NCBI GenBank assembly: GCA_050249695.1
Contig: JBFWQA010000003.1
Location: 186,001 to 250,000, forward strand
Direction of reading: 5' to 3'
DNA length: 64,000 nucleotides
DNA from: JACKJP01 sp050249695
GTDB taxonomy: Bacteria > Pseudomonadota > Alphaproteobacteria > Rhizobiales > Tepidamorphaceae
In this document: one piece after another, positions 34,176-44,052 of the stretch
Numbering within the stretch: the first letter of the stretch is position 1
Layout of the letters: each line of letters opens with the position of its first letter
Position numbers and translations under genes: made by a program
Notes under the pieces: generated by a model
What the model was told of the DNA's origin: nothing
The model's database searches: none
What the model saw: the letters and a program-made list of their open reading frames with translations, nothing else

Positions 34176-36952
34176 ACGCGCTCGGCCTCATCGGTTTCGC
34201 CCAGCCGCTCGTGCTCGCGGCGCTGATCGCGCTGCCCGCGATCTGGTGGCTGCTGCGCTACACGCCGCCCAGGCCGCAGCGCGAGACCTTTCCGCCGACC
34301 CGTATCCTGCGCGAGATCGAGCCGGCGCGCGAAGAGCGCGCCACGAGCCCGTGGTGGTTGACCGCGCTGCGCATGCTGATCGCCACGCTGCTCATCCTCG
34401 CGCTCGCCGGGCCGACATTGAACCCTACCCCCGCCCGCCTCGCGGGAACCGGGCCCCTCCTTGTCCTGATCGACAATGGCTGGGCGTCGGCGCGGCTCTG
34501 GGCGAAGATGCAGAATGCGGCGCGCTCGCTGATCGAGGAGGCTGAAGCTGGCGACCGGACAATTCACGTCGTGGCAACCGGAACACCGGCCGCGCTGCCC
34601 CCGGCAGCGGACGGCATCGAGGCGCTCGACCGTCTGCGCGCCATCCGCCCGGCCTCGCATGCGCCTGAGCGGATCGGCACGCTGGAGAGGCTGCGCAAGC
34701 TGGAGGGCGATCAGCGCCCGGGCGAAATCGTCTGGTTGTCCGACGGGCTCGACCATGGCGAGGCGCAGCCATTCGCCGAGGGGCTGGCAGGCGCGTTTCC
34801 CGAGGCGCGGCTCATGCGGGTCGAACCTGCCGCCTCCGAGGTGCCGCTCGCGCTCGGCAGCGCGGAAGGGGCAGGCGGCGGTATTGCGGCCCGTGTCCTG
34901 CGTCGCGACGGCGGTGGCGCCGCCACGGAGAAGATCGAGGCACGTGACGCACGCGGCCGCCTGGTCGCTTCGGCCGATGCGATGTTCGGCGCCGGCGAGA
35001 CGCAAGCGACCGCGACCTTCGAAATGCCCGTCGAACTGCGCAACGCGGTGACGCGGCTGGAGATCGCGGGCGCGCGCCATGCCGGTGCGGTCCGTCTGCT
35101 CGACGACCGGTTTCGCCGGCGCACCGTCGGCCTTGCATCGGGTGCCACGCGCGATATTGCCCAGCCTTTGCTCGACCCGCTGCACTACATCGCCAAGGCG
35201 CTGCAGCCGATCGCTGAATTGCGCGTGCCCTCCGGCGCCGACATCGCCGTGCAGGTCGACGAGTTGATCAAGGCCAGGGTCAACGCCATCGTGCTCGCGG
35301 ACATCGGCACGCTGCCCGACGAGACCGTCGGCCTCCTCGACGAATGGGTACGCGATGGCGGCCTGCTGATCCGTTTCGCGGGCCCGCGACTTGCCAATGG
35401 CCGCGACGCCTTGTTGCCGGTGACGCTGCGTGCCGGCGAGCGCGTTCTCGGCGGCCCCCTTTCCTGGAGCGAGCCGCAGCCTCTCGGCGGCGTGCGCGAA
35501 GAATCGCCGCTCGCCGGACTTGAGCTGCCCGACGACGTGACGGTGAACCGTCAGGTTCTGGCCGAGCCGTCCGCCGGCCTCGCAGATGCCACCTGGGCGT
35601 GGCTGGCCGACGGCACGCCTTTGGTGACCGGTGCCGGCTTCGGCGAGGGCAAGATCGTGCTCTTCCACGTCACTGCCGATGCACGCTGGTCCAACCTGCC
35701 GCTCACCGGTCTGTTCGCCCAGATGCTGGGCCGTCTTGTCGACCTTGCCGGCCGTGGCGGCGGCGCGACGTCGGCAACAGCGACGGAAAGCAGCGTTCCC
35801 TTGCGTCCGTTGCGTCTGCTGGACGCGAGCGGCGTGCTCGTCGATGCGGCGGGCGACGCGGCGCCGCTGCCGGTCAAGGCGCCGCCGCGCGGCACGGGGG
35901 AAAACCCTCCCGGCCTTTATGGCGACAACGAATCCTGGCGCGCGCTCAACGCGCTCGCCGCCGACGAAACCCTCAAACCCCTGCCGCGGATGCAGTCCGT
36001 CGCCTCGGTACTTTATCCCGATCGAAGCGCGACCGATCTCGCGCCCTGGGCGTTCCTTGCGGCGCTGGTGCTGCTGTTTGCCGACACGCTCGCGGTGCTG
36101 TTGCTCGGTGGCATGCGCGGCGTGCTTCGCCGGATCGCGACGGCGGCGACACTGATCGCCATTTTTCTCGTGCCCCCACCCGTCAAGGCGCAGCAGCAAC
36201 CGGCGGACCAGGCGATACTGGCCGCGGTCTCGCAGACGCGCCTTGCCTATGTTGTGACCGGCGATTCCCGTCTGGATGCCATCAGCAAGGCGGGACTTGA
36301 AGGCCTGTCGCGGATTCTGGCAACGCGAACCGCCTTCGAGCCCGGCCCGCCGGCCGCCATCGATCCGGCGACGGACGAGATGGCGTTCTATACATTGATC
36401 TACTGGCCCGTGCGCGCCGACAGCCCGCCGGTGACTGAACGCGCCGTGCAGCGGGTCGACGCGTTCATGAAGCAGGGCGGAACGGTTCTGTTCGATACCG
36501 GCGACCAGTTGCAGACCGCTTACAGATCGGACAGCAGCCCCAACCAGCGCCGTCTTGCCGAACTGCTGGGCGACCTCGATCTCCCTGAACTCGAGCCGGT
36601 CCCCGCCGATCACGTTCTCACCAAGGCCTTTTATCTGCTTTCGGATTTTCCAGGCCGCTATCAGGGCGCCCCGCTGTGGGTGGAGCGGCTGGTCAGACAG
36701 GACGATCCCACGGACCGGCCGGCACGCGGCGGCGACGGCGTGTCGCCGCTGCTGGTCACGGGCAACGATTTCGCCGCCGCCTGGGCGACCGATCAGCGCG
36801 GTCAGCCGCTCTACCCGGTGACGCCGGGCGGCGAACGCCAGCGCGAGATCAGCTATCGTGTCGGCATCAACATCGTCATGTACACGCTGACCGGCAATTA
36901 CAAGGCCGATCAGGTCCACATACCGGCGCTGCTTGAAAGGCTTGGGCAGTAG
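34172..36952 (+). CDS. BatA/DUF4159 membrane protein
   Basis: A 926-residue protein. The N-terminus is a BatA-like two-helix membrane anchor (ALPAIWWLLRYTPPRPQR, ALRMLIATLLILALAGP). A central region resembles VWA and glutamine-amidotransferase folds, a helix lies near residue 625, and the C-terminal ~280 residues form a DUF4159 domain beginning near LAYVVTGDSRLDAISKAG. It starts with a GTG that overlaps the DUF58 stop. It is a partner in the MoxR locus; its job is unknown. Confidence 0.88.
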   Translation: MNALGLIGFAQPLVLAALIALPAIWWLLRYTPPRPQRETFPPTRILREIEPAREERATSPWWLTALRMLIATLLILALAGPTLNPTPARLAGTGPLLVLIDNGWASARLWAKMQNAARSLIEEAEAGDRTIHVVATGTPAALPPAADGIEALDRLRAIRPASHAPERIGTLERLRKLEGDQRPGEIVWLSDGLDHGEAQPFAEGLAGAFPEARLMRVEPAASEVPLALGSAEGAGGGIAARVLRRDGGGAATEKIEARDARGRLVASADAMFGAGETQATATFEMPVELRNAVTRLEIAGARHAGAVRLLDDRFRRRTVGLASGATRDIAQPLLDPLHYIAKALQPIAELRVPSGADIAVQVDELIKARVNAIVLADIGTLPDETVGLLDEWVRDGGLLIRFAGPRLANGRDALLPVTLRAGERVLGGPLSWSEPQPLGGVREESPLAGLELPDDVTVNRQVLAEPSAGLADATWAWLADGTPLVTGAGFGEGKIVLFHVTADARWSNLPLTGLFAQMLGRLVDLAGRGGGATSATATESSVPLRPLRLLDASGVLVDAAGDAAPLPVKAPPRGTGENPPGLYGDNESWRALNALAADETLKPLPRMQSVASVLYPDRSATDLAPWAFLAALVLLFADTLAVLLLGGMRGVLRRIATAATLIAIFLVPPPVKAQQQPADQAILAAVSQTRLAYVVTGDSRLDAISKAGLEGLSRILATRTAFEPGPPAAIDPATDEMAFYTLIYWPVRADSPPVTERAVQRVDAFMKQGGTVLFDTGDQLQTAYRSDSSPNQRRLAELLGDLDLPELEPVPADHVLTKAFYLLSDFPGRYQGAPLWVERLVRQDDPTDRPARGGDGVSPLLVTGNDFAAAWATDQRGQPLYPVTPGGERQREISYRVGINIVMYTLTGNYKADQVHIPALLERLGQ

Positions 36953-36954
36953 CG

Positions 36955-39012
36955 ATGGATTTCACGCTCGCCTTTCAGCCGCTCCTGCCCATGCCCCTCG
37001 TCGCCGGCGCGGCCGTCATAGCCGCGCTCGCCATCCTGCTCATTCTGCTCGGCAAGGGTCCGGCCCCCATCCTCAGGGCCCTTGCCCTCGCTCTCGTCGT
37101 CGCGGCCATCGCCAATCCCGTGCTGCGGCAGGAGGAACGCGATCCTTTGCCCGGCGTCGCGCTCATCGTCACCGACACGAGCGCGAGCCAGAACATCGAC
37201 GGGCGCGACGCGGCGAGCGAGCAGGCGCGAGCGCAGCTGGAGGAAAGGCTGCGCGCCATCCAGGGGCTGGACGTCCGTTCCGTGGAAGCCGGTGACACGC
37301 CCGACGGCAGTCTCCTCCTGCCACCGATGGAGCAGGCGCTCGCCGATGTCCCGGCGGATCGGATCGCCGCCGTCTTCATGATCACCGACGGTCAGGCCCA
37401 TGACGGGGAAATACGCACCGAGGGGCTCGGCGCGCCCGTTCACGTTCTCCTTTCGGGACGGGAAGGCGAGATCGACCGCCACATCCGGATCATCGAACAG
37501 CCGCGTTTCGGGATCGTCGGCTCCCAGCAGACGATCACCTTCCGGGTGGAGGATCTGGGTGTTGCCCACGATGCCGGCAAACAGGTCGATGTCGTCATTT
37601 CGCGCGATGGCGAGGTTCTGACATCGAGACGCGTGCTCATTGGCCAGACGGCTACGGTCGATGTCGACATCGCCCATGGCGGCCGCAACCTCTTCGAACT
37701 TGCCGTGGCGCCGCTGCAGGGTGAGTTGACCGAACTCAACAACCGCGCGGTGATCGCGACCGACGGCATCAGGGAAAATCTCAGGGTTTTGCTGGTATCG
37801 GGCGCCCCTCATGCCGGCGAGCGGACCTGGCGCAATATCCTGAAGTCCGACGCCGCCGTCGACCTCGTGCACTTCACGATCCTGCGCCCGCCGGACAAGC
37901 AGGACGGTACGCCGATTTCCGAACTGGCGCTGATCGCTTTCCCGACAAGGGAACTGTTTTCCGAAAAGATCGACGAATTCGATCTCATCATATTCGATCG
38001 CTATGCCCGGCTCGGCGTGCTGCCGCGCGCCTATTTCGAGAACATCGCGGAATATGTGCGCAAGGGCGGCGCGCTCCTCGTATCGAGCGGCCCGGAATTC
38101 GCCGGCAACGAGAGCCTTTATCAGACGCCGCTGGCCAACGTCCTTCCCGCGGCGCCGACCGGCCGCGTCGTCGAGTCCGGCTTTCATCCGCTTTTGTCGG
38201 AGGATGGCCGCAAGCATCCGATCACCGCCCGGCTCGAGGGCGCGGGCGACAGGCCGCCGCGCTGGGGACGTTGGTTCCGCACGGTGGAAACACGGGCCGA
38301 GACCGGCCGTGTCCTGATGAACGGCGCCGACGGCCACCCGCTTCTCGTCACCGCCGAGGCCGGCGAAGGTCGGGTCGCGGTGATGCTGTCCGATCAGGCA
38401 TGGCTCTGGGCGCGCGGTTTCGAAGGGGGCGGCCCCTATGTCGATCTCCTGCGCCGCCTCGGCCACTGGCTGATGCGCGAAAGCGCGCTGGAAGAAGAAC
38501 AGCTTCACGCTTCGGTGAGCGGCGGCTCGATCCTCGTGGAGCGCTCCACCATGGCCGACGCGCCTGGGGCCGTGACGGCGACGACACCGGACGGTCAGAC
38601 CATCGATCTGGAGCTGGAGCGACAGGCTGAAGGGCGCTGGAGCACGCGCATCTCCAATCCCTCGCCAGGCATTTGGCGGTTCGCGGACGGGGCGCTGACC
38701 GCCATCGCCGACGCCGGCAATATCAATCCGCGTGAATTTGCAGATCCGCGTTCCACGCGAGAAAAGCTTTCGCCACTGGCTGAGGCGACAGGGGGCGGAA
38801 TCGCCCGGATCGGCGAGGCCGGCGACATCCGGCTTCCGCGCATCGTCTCCGTCCGCGGAACGCTGGCGAGCGGCCGGGACTGGATGGGCGTAAGGGAGAG
38901 CCGCGCCAGCATTCTGCGTTCCACCTCCACCTATCCGGTGCTTGCCGGCCTTGCGGGCCTGCTCGTCCTGCTCTCCGTCCTGTCGGCGATGTGGTACCGC
39001 GAACGCGGCTAG
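36955..39012 (+). CDS. Large membrane protein of the MoxR/BatA locus
   Basis: A 685-residue protein with two N-terminal helices, a periplasmic region that looks like a VWA domain followed by a glutamine-amidotransferase-like fold (LLVSSGPEFAGNESLYQTPL), and a single C-terminal helix. Its VWA pattern VALIVTDTSASQNIDG is only a partial MIDAS. It starts two bases after the DUF4159 stop and ends in a 4-base tail-to-tail overlap with the GNAT gene. Function is unknown. Confidence 0.85.
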   Translation: MDFTLAFQPLLPMPLVAGAAVIAALAILLILLGKGPAPILRALALALVVAAIANPVLRQEERDPLPGVALIVTDTSASQNIDGRDAASEQARAQLEERLRAIQGLDVRSVEAGDTPDGSLLLPPMEQALADVPADRIAAVFMITDGQAHDGEIRTEGLGAPVHVLLSGREGEIDRHIRIIEQPRFGIVGSQQTITFRVEDLGVAHDAGKQVDVVISRDGEVLTSRRVLIGQTATVDVDIAHGGRNLFELAVAPLQGELTELNNRAVIATDGIRENLRVLLVSGAPHAGERTWRNILKSDAAVDLVHFTILRPPDKQDGTPISELALIAFPTRELFSEKIDEFDLIIFDRYARLGVLPRAYFENIAEYVRKGGALLVSSGPEFAGNESLYQTPLANVLPAAPTGRVVESGFHPLLSEDGRKHPITARLEGAGDRPPRWGRWFRTVETRAETGRVLMNGADGHPLLVTAEAGEGRVAVMLSDQAWLWARGFEGGGPYVDLLRRLGHWLMRESALEEEQLHASVSGGSILVERSTMADAPGAVTATTPDGQTIDLELERQAEGRWSTRISNPSPGIWRFADGALTAIADAGNINPREFADPRSTREKLSPLAEATGGGIARIGEAGDIRLPRIVSVRGTLASGRDWMGVRESRASILRSTSTYPVLAGLAGLLVLLSVLSAMWYRERG

Positions 39013-39512
39013 GTCGCGTCGGGCGCCGCCATGCCCGCGACGCCGTCAAAGGCGCCCTGGCGCAATTCCAGCCACAGCAGCCGCGCCGGATCGACCGGAC
39101 CGGGAAGCGTGATCCTTCCGCCCGGCACTCTCGAAAAGCCCGCGCGGGCGTAATAGGGCAGGTCGCCGACGAGGATGACCCTTGAAAAGCCCTTTCCATA
39201 GGCGCGCGAAAGCCCCTCGCGCATCAAGGCCAGACCGCAGCCCCGGCCCTTCAGCTCCGGCTCGACGGCCAGTGGCCCGAGCAGGAGGCACCGAGCTTTG
39301 CCAACTAGAATGGGCGAGAAGCGGATCGTGCCGACGAGCCTTCCGCCCAGACAGGCGACGAGACAGAGCGCGGGAATGGGCGATGTGCCCTCGCGCAGGC
39401 GATAGGAAGTCTTGGCATGGCGCCCTGGTCCGAAGGCCCGGTCGGCAAGCTGTTCGATGGCTTGTTCAAGGTCAGGCGTTTCCGGCCTGATGCGAAGATC
39501 GGCAATTGTCAT
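39009..39512 (-). CDS. GNAT-family N-acetyltransferase
   Basis: A 167-residue acetyltransferase of the YhbS type. The acetyl-CoA loop is in LLLGPLAVEPELKGRGCGLALMREGL (Q/R-x-x-G-x-G/A region), and the ILVGDLPYYARAGFSRV segment is characteristic. The substrate cannot be told. It is convergent with the MoxR locus, which it overlaps by four bases. Confidence 0.87.
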   Translation of the reverse strand: MTIADLRIRPETPDLEQAIEQLADRAFGPGRHAKTSYRLREGTSPIPALCLVACLGGRLVGTIRFSPILVGKARCLLLGPLAVEPELKGRGCGLALMREGLSRAYGKGFSRVILVGDLPYYARAGFSRVPGGRITLPGPVDPARLLWLELRQGAFDGVAGMAAPDAT

Positions 39513-39714
39513 GGCAGTCGGTCGTTCCTCGGGAAGGGCGAGGCAGACTGCCGCCGGTCAGCCGGCCAGTCCGCCCGGAGCGGGGCATGCGTCACGGCGC
39601 GATTTCGCGCAGCACGCCATTCGTCGTCGCCTTTGCCTGAACATCTCTTCCGACTTCCTGCTCAAGATTCCAGCGCTCCTAGCACGCCGCCGGACCTCCG
39701 TCCACTTGCCCTTC

Positions 39715-40632
39715 TCATTGCTCCAGACAGCTTTCCCAGTAAGGCGGATCGCCGAACGCCGTCACCAGATGATCGATGAAGGCGCGCACCTTCAGGGAAA
39801 GGTGGCGTCCGGGCGGATAGAGCGCATAGACCGCGACGCCGGGGATATCGTAATCGCGCAGCACCGGGACCAGCCGGCCCTCGCGCACGGACTCCGCGAT
39901 GAGAAACACAGGCTCGATGACGATGCCGACGCCCGCTTCGGCCGAGGCAATGAGGAAATCGCCATTGTTGCAGAACATCCGGTCTACCACCTGCAGCTTC
40001 ACTTCCTGCCCTTCCGGATCGGCCACCTGCCATGCGCGGCGGGGCGAAACGTTTGAATAGCGCAAGGCGGGGAGCCCCTTCATATCGGCCGGCGAAAGGA
40101 TCGGGCCGTGCCGCTCCAGGAAGTCGGGACTTGCGCAGATGAGATGCCGTACCGGCGCGAGCTTTCGCGCGATGAGGCTGGAATCCTCCAGCGCGCCGAC
40201 CCTCACCGCCATGTCGAACCCGTCCTCGACGAGGTCGATCCGCCGGTCGTTGAGGTCGAGATCCAGCGTGATGTCGGGATGCTTCTGCATGAAAGAGGCG
40301 GCGGCCGGCGCCAGATGTCTGACGCCGAACGAGAGCGGCGCGGCGATTCGCAGCCTTCCCGACAGGGCCCCATGCGTCTGGCTGGCGGAATCGTCGGCCT
40401 CGTCCAGATCGGCCATGATGCGTTGGCAGCGTTCCAGATAGGCCCGGCCGGTTTCCGTCAGGCTCAGCCGCCGCGTCGTCCGGTTGATCAGCCTGACGTT
40501 CAGCCGCGACTCCAGGTCCTTCAGCCGGCGACTGACCGCCGATTTCGTCACGCCCATCCGCTCCGCCGCCGCACCGATGCCCCCGGCATCGACAATGCGG
40601 ACGAAGGTTTCGATCTCGGCCCACCGATCCAT
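39715..40632 (-). CDS. LysR-family regulator of the hydroquinone reductase gene
   Basis: A 305-residue LysR-type regulator with an N-terminal winged helix (ETFVRIVDAGGIGAAAERMGVTKSAVSRRLKDLESRLNVRL) and a periplasmic-binding-like effector domain. It is divergent from the glutathionyl-hydroquinone reductase gene with 119 bases between. A perfect inverted repeat ATTGTT-N11-AACAAT overlaps its own start codon, so it probably represses itself. The effector may be a quinone or other aromatic, inferred from the neighbour. Confidence 0.88.
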   Translation of the reverse strand: MDRWAEIETFVRIVDAGGIGAAAERMGVTKSAVSRRLKDLESRLNVRLINRTTRRLSLTETGRAYLERCQRIMADLDEADDSASQTHGALSGRLRIAAPLSFGVRHLAPAAASFMQKHPDITLDLDLNDRRIDLVEDGFDMAVRVGALEDSSLIARKLAPVRHLICASPDFLERHGPILSPADMKGLPALRYSNVSPRRAWQVADPEGQEVKLQVVDRMFCNNGDFLIASAEAGVGIVIEPVFLIAESVREGRLVPVLRDYDIPGVAVYALYPPGRHLSLKVRAFIDHLVTAFGDPPYWESCLEQ

Positions 40633-40653
40633 TGTTCCTCAAACCTCAACAAT
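40631..40653. promoter_or_regulatory. Candidate LysR box overlapping the lysR start codon
   Basis: ATTGTT, eleven bases and AACAAT form a perfect 6-bp inverted repeat of the T-N11-A type used by LysR proteins. The first half covers the lysR start codon (40630-40632), and the site faces the hydroquinone reductase promoter. Confidence 0.6.
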
Positions 40654-40751
40654 TAATTCCAGAACGGCCTCTTTATAGCACGATCTGAGACACTAGCTCC
40701 CCATAGTTAGGATTTTGCGCGACACGGCGCGATACGGAGCGGAGACAGGCG

Positions 40752-41723
40752 ATGGGACTTCTGGCTCAGGGCAAATGGCAGGCGCGGGCGAAATTCTCCA
40801 ACGCCGAAGGACGTTTCGTGCGGCAGGACTCGACCTTCCGTAACTGGGTCACCGCCGACGGTCTTGCCGGACCGACCGGCCAGGCCGGCTTCAAGGCAGA
40901 GGCCGGACGCTATCATCTCTATGTGTCGCTCGCCTGCCCCTGGGCCCACCGCACATTGATATTCCGGCGCCTGAAGAACCTGGGCGACGCCATCGACGTG
41001 AGCATCGTCGAACCGCTCATGCTGGAGAACGGCTGGACCTTCTCCGACAGCCTGCCGGACAGCATCAACGGCGCCCGGAACCTCTACGAAATCTATCAGA
41101 AGGCAGACCCCATCTACACCGGCCGGGTCACCGTGCCAGTCCTGTGGGACAAGGCGCAGAAGACGATCGTCAGCAATGAATCGGCCGACATCATCCGCAT
41201 GTTCAACAGCGCCTTCACCGCTGAAAGCGCGGGCACGCCCGACTTCTACCCGTCCGATCTGCGCCGCGAGATCGACGCGGTGAACGAGCGGGTCTACCAC
41301 GCGATCAACAACGGCGTGTACAAGGCCGGCTTCGCCACGCGTCAGGATGCCTATGAGGAGGCGGCAAAAGCCCTGTTCGACGCGCTGGAGGAGATGGAAC
41401 GGCGCCTTGGCACGCAGAAGTTTCTTGCCGGCGACAGGGTCACGGAGGCCGACTGGCGCTTCTTCACGACGCTTATCCGCTTCGACGCCGTCTATGTCGG
41501 CCACTTCAAGTGCAACTGGAAGCGGATCGCCGACTTCCCGAACCTCTCCAACTATCTGCGGCAGCTATACCAGGTGCCCGGCATCGCCGAGACGGTCGAT
41601 TTCCAGCACATCAAAACGCATTATTACGGCAGCCACCGGATGATCAATCCGAACGGCATCGTCCCGGTCGGCCCGAGGCTTGATCTGGCCGCGCCGCACG
41701 ATCGCGGCAAACTGGTGCTGTGA
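40752..41723 (+). CDS. yqjG: Glutathionyl-hydroquinone reductase
   Basis: A 323-residue Xi-class glutathione transferase that reduces glutathionyl-hydroquinones (YqjG/PcpF/ECM4). The catalytic C62 is in LACPWAHRTLIFRR. The C-terminal helical domain has KFLAGDRVTEADWRFFTTLIRFD and VYVGHFKCN. It is useful in detoxifying quinones. It is controlled most likely by the divergent LysR. Its stop abuts that of the NUDIX gene. Confidence 0.93.
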   Translation: MGLLAQGKWQARAKFSNAEGRFVRQDSTFRNWVTADGLAGPTGQAGFKAEAGRYHLYVSLACPWAHRTLIFRRLKNLGDAIDVSIVEPLMLENGWTFSDSLPDSINGARNLYEIYQKADPIYTGRVTVPVLWDKAQKTIVSNESADIIRMFNSAFTAESAGTPDFYPSDLRREIDAVNERVYHAINNGVYKAGFATRQDAYEEAAKALFDALEEMERRLGTQKFLAGDRVTEADWRFFTTLIRFDAVYVGHFKCNWKRIADFPNLSNYLRQLYQVPGIAETVDFQHIKTHYYGSHRMINPNGIVPVGPRLDLAAPHDRGKLVL

Positions 41724-42182
41724 CTACCACTCCGCCGAGGGCGGCAGGCCGCCGACGATCTCGGCGATGCGCCGCGCCGTGCCCATGGTCACCGCATCCG
41801 GCAGGCGCTCGGGTTCAAAGAAGCCCTGTTCGGCGATTTCCGCGTTCGGCCTGGGCACGGCTTCGCGATTCCAGTCGTCGATGACGAACAGGCCGACATG
41901 GTCGCCCGGGAAGCTGCTCCCATTGTGATAGATGCCGAACAGTCGCGCCTGCCCGGTGATGCGCGCCCCGGTTTCTTCCTCGACTTCGCGATGCAGCGCC
42001 GCCAGCATCGTTTCGCCGCGCTCCACGCCGCCGCCGGGCAGATGCCAGCCGGGCGTGTAGCCGTGGCGGATCAGAAGGAAGCGTCCATGCTCGTCGCGCA
42101 GCGCCGCGCGCACCCCGAGCGTCAGGCCCCGCGTCAGCCGGAACCACGGATGCAGGAGAAGTTTCTTGGCAACGCCGTCCAT
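41724..42182 (-). CDS. NUDIX hydrolase
   Basis: A 152-residue hydrolase with a complete Nudix box: GGGVERGETMLAALHREVEEETG. It prefers nucleoside or sugar diphosphate-type substrates, which cannot be narrowed. The frame is open up to 42284, but the ATG at 42182 follows GGAAGACCCC and gives the normal N-terminus (MDGVAKKLLLHPWF). It is convergent with the hydroquinone reductase and divergent from the phosphoesterase. Confidence 0.87.
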   Translation of the reverse strand: MDGVAKKLLLHPWFRLTRGLTLGVRAALRDEHGRFLLIRHGYTPGWHLPGGGVERGETMLAALHREVEEETGARITGQARLFGIYHNGSSFPGDHVGLFVIDDWNREAVPRPNAEIAEQGFFEPERLPDAVTMGTARRIAEIVGGLPPSAEW

Positions 42183-42320
42183 GGGGTCTTCCGATGCTCC
42201 GTCATCGCTGAAAGATATGCCGACCGGATATGCGCCGCCTTTCAGGGTCGCTCGGCCCGAAATGACCACACAGCCTTCAGGCATGGCCCGCCGGCGCGAC
42301 GCCTGCTATCAAGGCTGGAC

Positions 42321-43223
42321 ATGTATCGTCTCGCCCACATCACCGATCCGCATCTGCCGCTCGCCGGGCGGCCGCGTCTGCGGGAACTCGTCTCCAAACG
42401 TTTCATCGGCTACTCGAACTGGCTGCGCTCGCGCAACGAGATTCACCGTTTCGACATACTGACCACGCTTGTCGCGGACATTCACGCCGCCGCGCCCGAC
42501 CATATCGCCTGCACCGGCGATCTGGTCAACGTCGCCTCGCGCGCCGAATTCGTGCCGGCGCGCAAATTCCTTGAAAGTCTTGGCCCCCGTGAACGGGTAT
42601 CGCTCGTACCCGGCAATCATGACGCCTACGCGGGAAGCTGGAACGAATCCATGTGGCGTGAATGGGGACCCTACATGACCGGGGACGAGACGCTCGCCCG
42701 CGATCATCTGCCCGATGCCGGCTTTCCCTGGGTGCGGCGCGAGGGACGGATCATCCTCATCGGTCTTTCCTCCGCAATCACGACGCTGCCCTTTCAGGCC
42801 GCCGGCAAGGTCGGCCGCCGGCAGCTGCGGCGGCTGGCGTCGGTACTCGACGAGGCCGGACGGGACGGGTCTTTCCGGGTCGTGCTGGTTCACCACAGCC
42901 CCCTTCCCGGCAAGCAGTACCGCAGCCTGCGGGACGCGACTGAATTGTGCGAAACACTCGCACGGCACGGCGCCGAACTGGTTCTGCACGGCCACGATCA
43001 CCTCGCCTCGTTCAACGCCATTCACCGCGACGGGGCGACGATCCCCGTGGTCGGCGCACCATCGGCCTCGGCGATGCCGCATGGCCGCAAGCCCGGCGCC
43101 GGCTGGACGCTGTTCACCATTGCTTCCGAGGAGAACGGATGGCGCTGCCACATGCAGCGGCGCAACGTCGCAGCTCCCGGAACGCCACTCGATGTGATGG
43201 AGGAAAGAACGCTCACGCCCTGA
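42321..43223 (+). CDS. Metallophosphoesterase
   Basis: A 300-residue calcineurin-like phosphoesterase with all five motifs: ITDPHL, CTGDLVN, VPGNHD, HHSP and LHGHDH, so a two-metal centre is intact. This group includes CpdA-type cyclic nucleotide phosphodiesterases. The substrate is not known. The ATG at 42321 begins MYRLAHITDPHL. Confidence 0.9.
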   Translation: MYRLAHITDPHLPLAGRPRLRELVSKRFIGYSNWLRSRNEIHRFDILTTLVADIHAAAPDHIACTGDLVNVASRAEFVPARKFLESLGPRERVSLVPGNHDAYAGSWNESMWREWGPYMTGDETLARDHLPDAGFPWVRREGRIILIGLSSAITTLPFQAAGKVGRRQLRRLASVLDEAGRDGSFRVVLVHHSPLPGKQYRSLRDATELCETLARHGAELVLHGHDHLASFNAIHRDGATIPVVGAPSASAMPHGRKPGAGWTLFTIASEENGWRCHMQRRNVAAPGTPLDVMEERTLTP

Positions 43224-43227
43224 AGCG

Positions 43228-43905
43228 TCAGGCAGCGGCGAGGCTCAGATACCAGAGACTGCCGAAGAACAGGCCTGCGGCACCGGCGACGACGCCGGCG
43301 ATGAAGGCGAGAACCAGGCCCGCCCATCCGAACGCCCTGCGCGACACCGTCGATGGTGACGCCGGCGAAGGCGTCGCGCCGGGCGGAGTGGCCTTGCGTA
43401 TCTCGTTGGCGCGCGTTTCCCCCGACAGCGTGTCGCCGGCCAGCGCCCGCTCCCGTTCCAGCATGCGGCGTGCGACATAGTCGGTCACGCGGTTCGCCAT
43501 CTCGTCGAGCGCGGTCGTCTCGAACATGAGCTGGCGTCCGTAGCGTGTCTCCTGCACCAGCCGATAGGTCCGTTTGTCGCGCCCCATGGAAACATGCGCC
43601 AGCATGTCGACCCACAGCCGCGGCGTCACGCCGGTCTGGATCTCGAAATCGAACATGTCCGACCCCGCAGGCAGTTCGCTTGCAATGTCGGCAAGCGCGT
43701 CCTGCAGCAGTTGCAGCCGCGCCAGTTCCGCTTCCCTCAGATCCACGATGACGTCGGAGCGTTCCACATCCGACAGGCGCGCGCGGCGGATGGCATCCCG
43801 CAGCCTGTTGCCGGTTGCCGTGCGCGCCGGGATCACGTTGTCGGCGCGCTTGCCGTCCTGCGGCGCCCCCCCGTGCCCGCCATCGATCACGTTGTAGTCG
43901 CTCAT
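43228..43905 (-). CDS. Conserved protein with C-terminal membrane anchor
   Basis: A 225-residue protein not assigned to a family. The N-terminal ~170 residues look soluble and helical (DLREAELARLQLLQDALADIA; TPRLWVDMLAHVSMGRDKRTYRLVQETRYG). A proline-rich linker and one hydrophobic helix near residues 193-222 follow, so it is a tail-anchored inner-membrane protein facing the cytosol. A 17-bp near-palindrome lies 18 bases upstream of its start. Confidence 0.75.
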   Translation of the reverse strand: MSDYNVIDGGHGGAPQDGKRADNVIPARTATGNRLRDAIRRARLSDVERSDVIVDLREAELARLQLLQDALADIASELPAGSDMFDFEIQTGVTPRLWVDMLAHVSMGRDKRTYRLVQETRYGRQLMFETTALDEMANRVTDYVARRMLERERALAGDTLSGETRANEIRKATPPGATPSPASPSTVSRRAFGWAGLVLAFIAGVVAGAAGLFFGSLWYLSLAAA

Positions 43906-43923
43906 GCGGTGATTCTCCGGCGC

Positions 43924-43940
43924 GTTGACTGTCAGTTAAC
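43924..43940. promoter_or_regulatory. 17-bp near-palindrome in a divergent promoter region
   Basis: GTTGACTG-T-CAGTTAAC has one mismatched pair in 8-1-8 arms. It overlaps a CtrA-like TTAA-N7-TTTA at 43936-43950 (one mismatch to consensus). The site lies between the tail-anchored protein gene and the DUF1194 gene. Confidence 0.4.
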
Positions 43941-44052
43941 CTAAATTTTACCCGACGCGTCACCACAACGCGAGTCCGCAACGGCCTGCTCGCCTTGTTA
44001 CCGGTGCAAAGCCGGTGATAGCCTTGCAGCATCCGCAAGGAGGCGGACGCGG

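Noticed and set aside
34133..36919. 928-codon leftward open frame
   Set aside because: Antisense to the BatA/DUF4159 gene, whose membrane anchor and DUF4159 domain are recognisable. High GC at third codon positions explains the absence of stops.
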